Shown here: positions 17,625-18,920 of the stretch, piece after piece
How positions within the stretch are numbered: the first letter of the stretch is position 1
How the letters are laid out: each line of letters starts with the position of its first letter
Assembly: GCA_900544655.1 (NCBI GenBank)
Contig: UQWE01000012.1
Location: forward strand, 1-18,920
DNA from: an uncultured Coriobacteriaceae bacterium
GTDB lineage: Bacteria > Actinomycetota > Coriobacteriia > Coriobacteriales > Atopobiaceae
Direction: 5' to 3'
Length of the DNA stretch: 18,920 bases
Position numbers and translations under genes: made by a program
The notes under the pieces: model-generated
Database searches by the model: none
Told to the model about the DNA's origin: nothing
Seen by the model: only the letters and a program-made list of their open reading frames with translations

Positions 17625-17940
17625 GGATTCGCCCTTTCTCTGTGTCGCGACCGCGTATTCGAGAGCCGGCGTTGGTGCGCTCGGCATGCGGCGCGAGAAT
17701 TCCTAGTTCGTTTGAGTGAATATAAGCTTGCTGCCGTTTGCGACCCCGGTTGCAGCCTGACTGTAATCGCATCGTTACATCGTGCGCGGCTTGTGTGGAC
17801 GTGGCCGGGAGGGGCGCTAGCATTGGTGGCCAATTTGAAGCACGCCGCGGCGCGAGGCGAGATGGAGCCGGCCGCCGCCGCATGAAGACAGCGCCCCGGA
17901 CTCCTGCGGGTCTTCGGGGCTGACGAGAGGGGAGAGCCGA
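17625..17940. promoter_or_regulatory. Divergent control region with candidate promoter and inverted repeat
   Basis: This 316-nt gap separates the minus-strand binding protein from the plus-strand hydrolase. For the plus strand, TTGCGA (17738-17743), an 18-bp spacer and TGTAAT (17762-17767) form a candidate promoter with the same -35 hexamer as carAB. The -10 is half of an inverted repeat, TGTAA (17762-17766) with TTACA (17775-17779), a plausible repressor site. For the minus strand, a TATATT-like -10 is present around 17720 without a clear -35. A leader hairpin (CCCCG/CGGGG, about 17894-17919) precedes the hydrolase ribosome site AGGGGAG (17928-17934). Confidence 0.4.
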
Positions 17941-18837
17941 ATGGCGGAGGAACTCAAGGTCGTCAAGGGATACATGCCCTTCAAGGGCTATAAGACGTGG
18001 TACCGCATCGTGGGCGAGAACGACTTGGGGCGCCTACCGCTGCTCACCATTCACGGCGGCCCCGGCAACACGCACTGGTACCTGCGCTCTCTCGACGAGC
18101 TCGCGCGCAAGTACCACCGTCAGGTCATCTACTATGACCAGATCGGCTGCGGCTACTCGAAGGCGCCGAGCAACCCGGACATGTGGTCTGCCGAGCTCTT
18201 CGAGGAGGAGCTACACGAATTGCGTCGCCACCTCGGCCTCGATCACGTGCACCTGCTGGGCCAGAGCTGGGGCGGTATGCTCGAGCTCCAGTACGCCACA
18301 CATCGTCCGAGCGGCGTCGCCTCCATGGTCGTGGCGAGCTCCCCGGCGGATATGGACCTGTGGCTGAGCGAGGCGCTTCGGCTGCGCTCCTACCTGCCCC
18401 ACGAGATGGAGGAGGCCCTCGCCCAGGCCGACATCGACGGCGACTACGAGCGCCCCGAGGTCAAGGCGGCGAGCGCCGAGTACTATCGCCGCCACGTTGC
18501 CGCGGTGCCCGAGACGGAGCGCCCGGACAACGTGCGCAAACCCTTCGCGGACCCGATCGGTGACGAGGTCTATCACACGATGCAGGGCATGAGCGAGTTC
18601 GTGGTGACAGGCAAGCTTAGCCACTGGAGCGTCGTGGACAAGCTCGCCGACATCTGCATTCCCACGCTCGTGACCTCGGGTACGGCTGACGAAGCGACGC
18701 CGCTCATCTCCAAGCAGATCGTCGACGGCATCCCCGGTGCCGAATGGGCACTGCTCGAGGGAACCCACTGCGTGCATCTTGAGCGCGTCGAGGAGTACAA
18801 CGCCACGGTCGAGGAGTTCCTCGAGCGCCACGAGTAG
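17941..18837 (+). CDS. pip: Proline iminopeptidase-family alpha/beta hydrolase
   Basis: The 298-aa protein belongs to peptidase family S33. These enzymes remove N-terminal proline from short peptides, usually in the cytoplasm. The family signature HGGPG is at 38-42 (oxyanion loop). The nucleophile elbow is GQSWGG with S109. The acid is predicted at D250 (GTADEAT) and the base at H276 (EGTHCVHLE). DQIGCGYS, typical of proline iminopeptidases, is at about 66-73. A helical cap domain lies between the nucleophile and the acid (about 140-230). Its size matches the short Gram-positive PepIP type (about 294 aa). No signal peptide is seen. AGGGGAG lies 6 nt before the ATG. It faces away from a peptide-binding lipoprotein gene, consistent with peptide use. 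A different S33 amino-peptide or ester substrate remains possible. Confidence 0.9.
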   Translation: MAEELKVVKGYMPFKGYKTWYRIVGENDLGRLPLLTIHGGPGNTHWYLRSLDELARKYHRQVIYYDQIGCGYSKAPSNPDMWSAELFEEELHELRRHLGLDHVHLLGQSWGGMLELQYATHRPSGVASMVVASSPADMDLWLSEALRLRSYLPHEMEEALAQADIDGDYERPEVKAASAEYYRRHVAAVPETERPDNVRKPFADPIGDEVYHTMQGMSEFVVTGKLSHWSVVDKLADICIPTLVTSGTADEATPLISKQIVDGIPGAEWALLEGTHCVHLERVEEYNATVEEFLERHE

Positions 18838-18887
18838 GCGGCGCGTGCCCGACGGGTTACGGCATGAAGCTGGCGCGCAGCGCGAAT

Positions 18888-18918
18888 GAGCGGCGCGGTG
18901 CCGGTGTGCCGCCCGCTC
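18888..18918 (+). terminator. Possible terminator after pip, at the window edge
   Basis: GAGCGGC (18888-18894) can pair with GCC and GCTC (18911-18918) with a one-base bulge, 50 nt after the pip stop. The window ends two bases later, so any T run cannot be seen. Confidence 0.3.
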
Positions 18919-18920
18919 GC

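Noticed and set aside
17882..17923. A 13-codon frame ending 17 nt before pip as a leader peptide
   Set aside because: The nearest GGAG is too far upstream of its ATG, and no regulatory codon bias is visible.

Overview
The window looks like a chromosomal segment of a high-GC, fermentative actinobacterium. The best guess is a Coriobacteriia member (Collinsella/Olsenella-like). The reasons are strong G/C bias at third codon positions, several GTG starts, AGGAGG-type ribosome sites, a PTS component, an Entner-Doudoroff-type aldolase and a FemAB-type cross-bridge transferase. The lineage is inferred from composition and gene content only. No phage, insertion sequence, CRISPR array, tRNA or rRNA was recognised.

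Layout. (1) 1-245: two strong hairpin terminators and no gene. (2) 246-2156, minus strand: a two-gene unit of a FemAB-family peptidoglycan cross-bridge aminoacyltransferase followed by a PHP-domain histidinol-phosphatase-like hydrolase. (3) 2402-7214, plus strand: carA-carB behind a clear promoter and a long leader. The leader holds an intrinsic terminator just upstream of carA, which suggests transcription attenuation. (4) 7422-8531: ilvE with a textbook terminator. (5) 8532-8886: an AT-rich control region with repeated motifs. (6) 8887-14756: a sugar-acid catabolic cluster. In order it encodes a KDPGal aldolase (DgoA-like), an orphan PTS IIA protein, a 2-hydroxyacid dehydrogenase, D-galactonate dehydratase (DgoD), a phosphotriesterase-family probable lactonase and a divergent IlvD/Edd dehydratase. 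After a hairpin, a second, paralogous hydroxyacid dehydrogenase follows at 14847-15836. (7) 15945-17624, minus strand: a Tat-type lipoprotein peptide-binding protein. (8) 17941-18837, plus strand: a proline iminopeptidase-like hydrolase, divergent from it.

How the genes work together. carAB makes carbamoyl phosphate and ilvE transaminates branched-chain amino acids. The 8.9-15.8 kb cluster is the most distinctive part. It has the dehydratase and aldolase of D-galactonate breakdown but no 2-keto-3-deoxygalactonate kinase and no galactonate permease. Instead it carries a PTS IIA, a probable lactonase, a second dehydratase of an unrelated fold and two hydroxyacid dehydrogenases. This suggests a variant aldonate/aldonolactone route, possibly with phosphorylated intermediates delivered by a PTS whose IIB and IIC parts are encoded elsewhere. 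The peptide-binding lipoprotein and the iminopeptidase suggest peptide scavenging.
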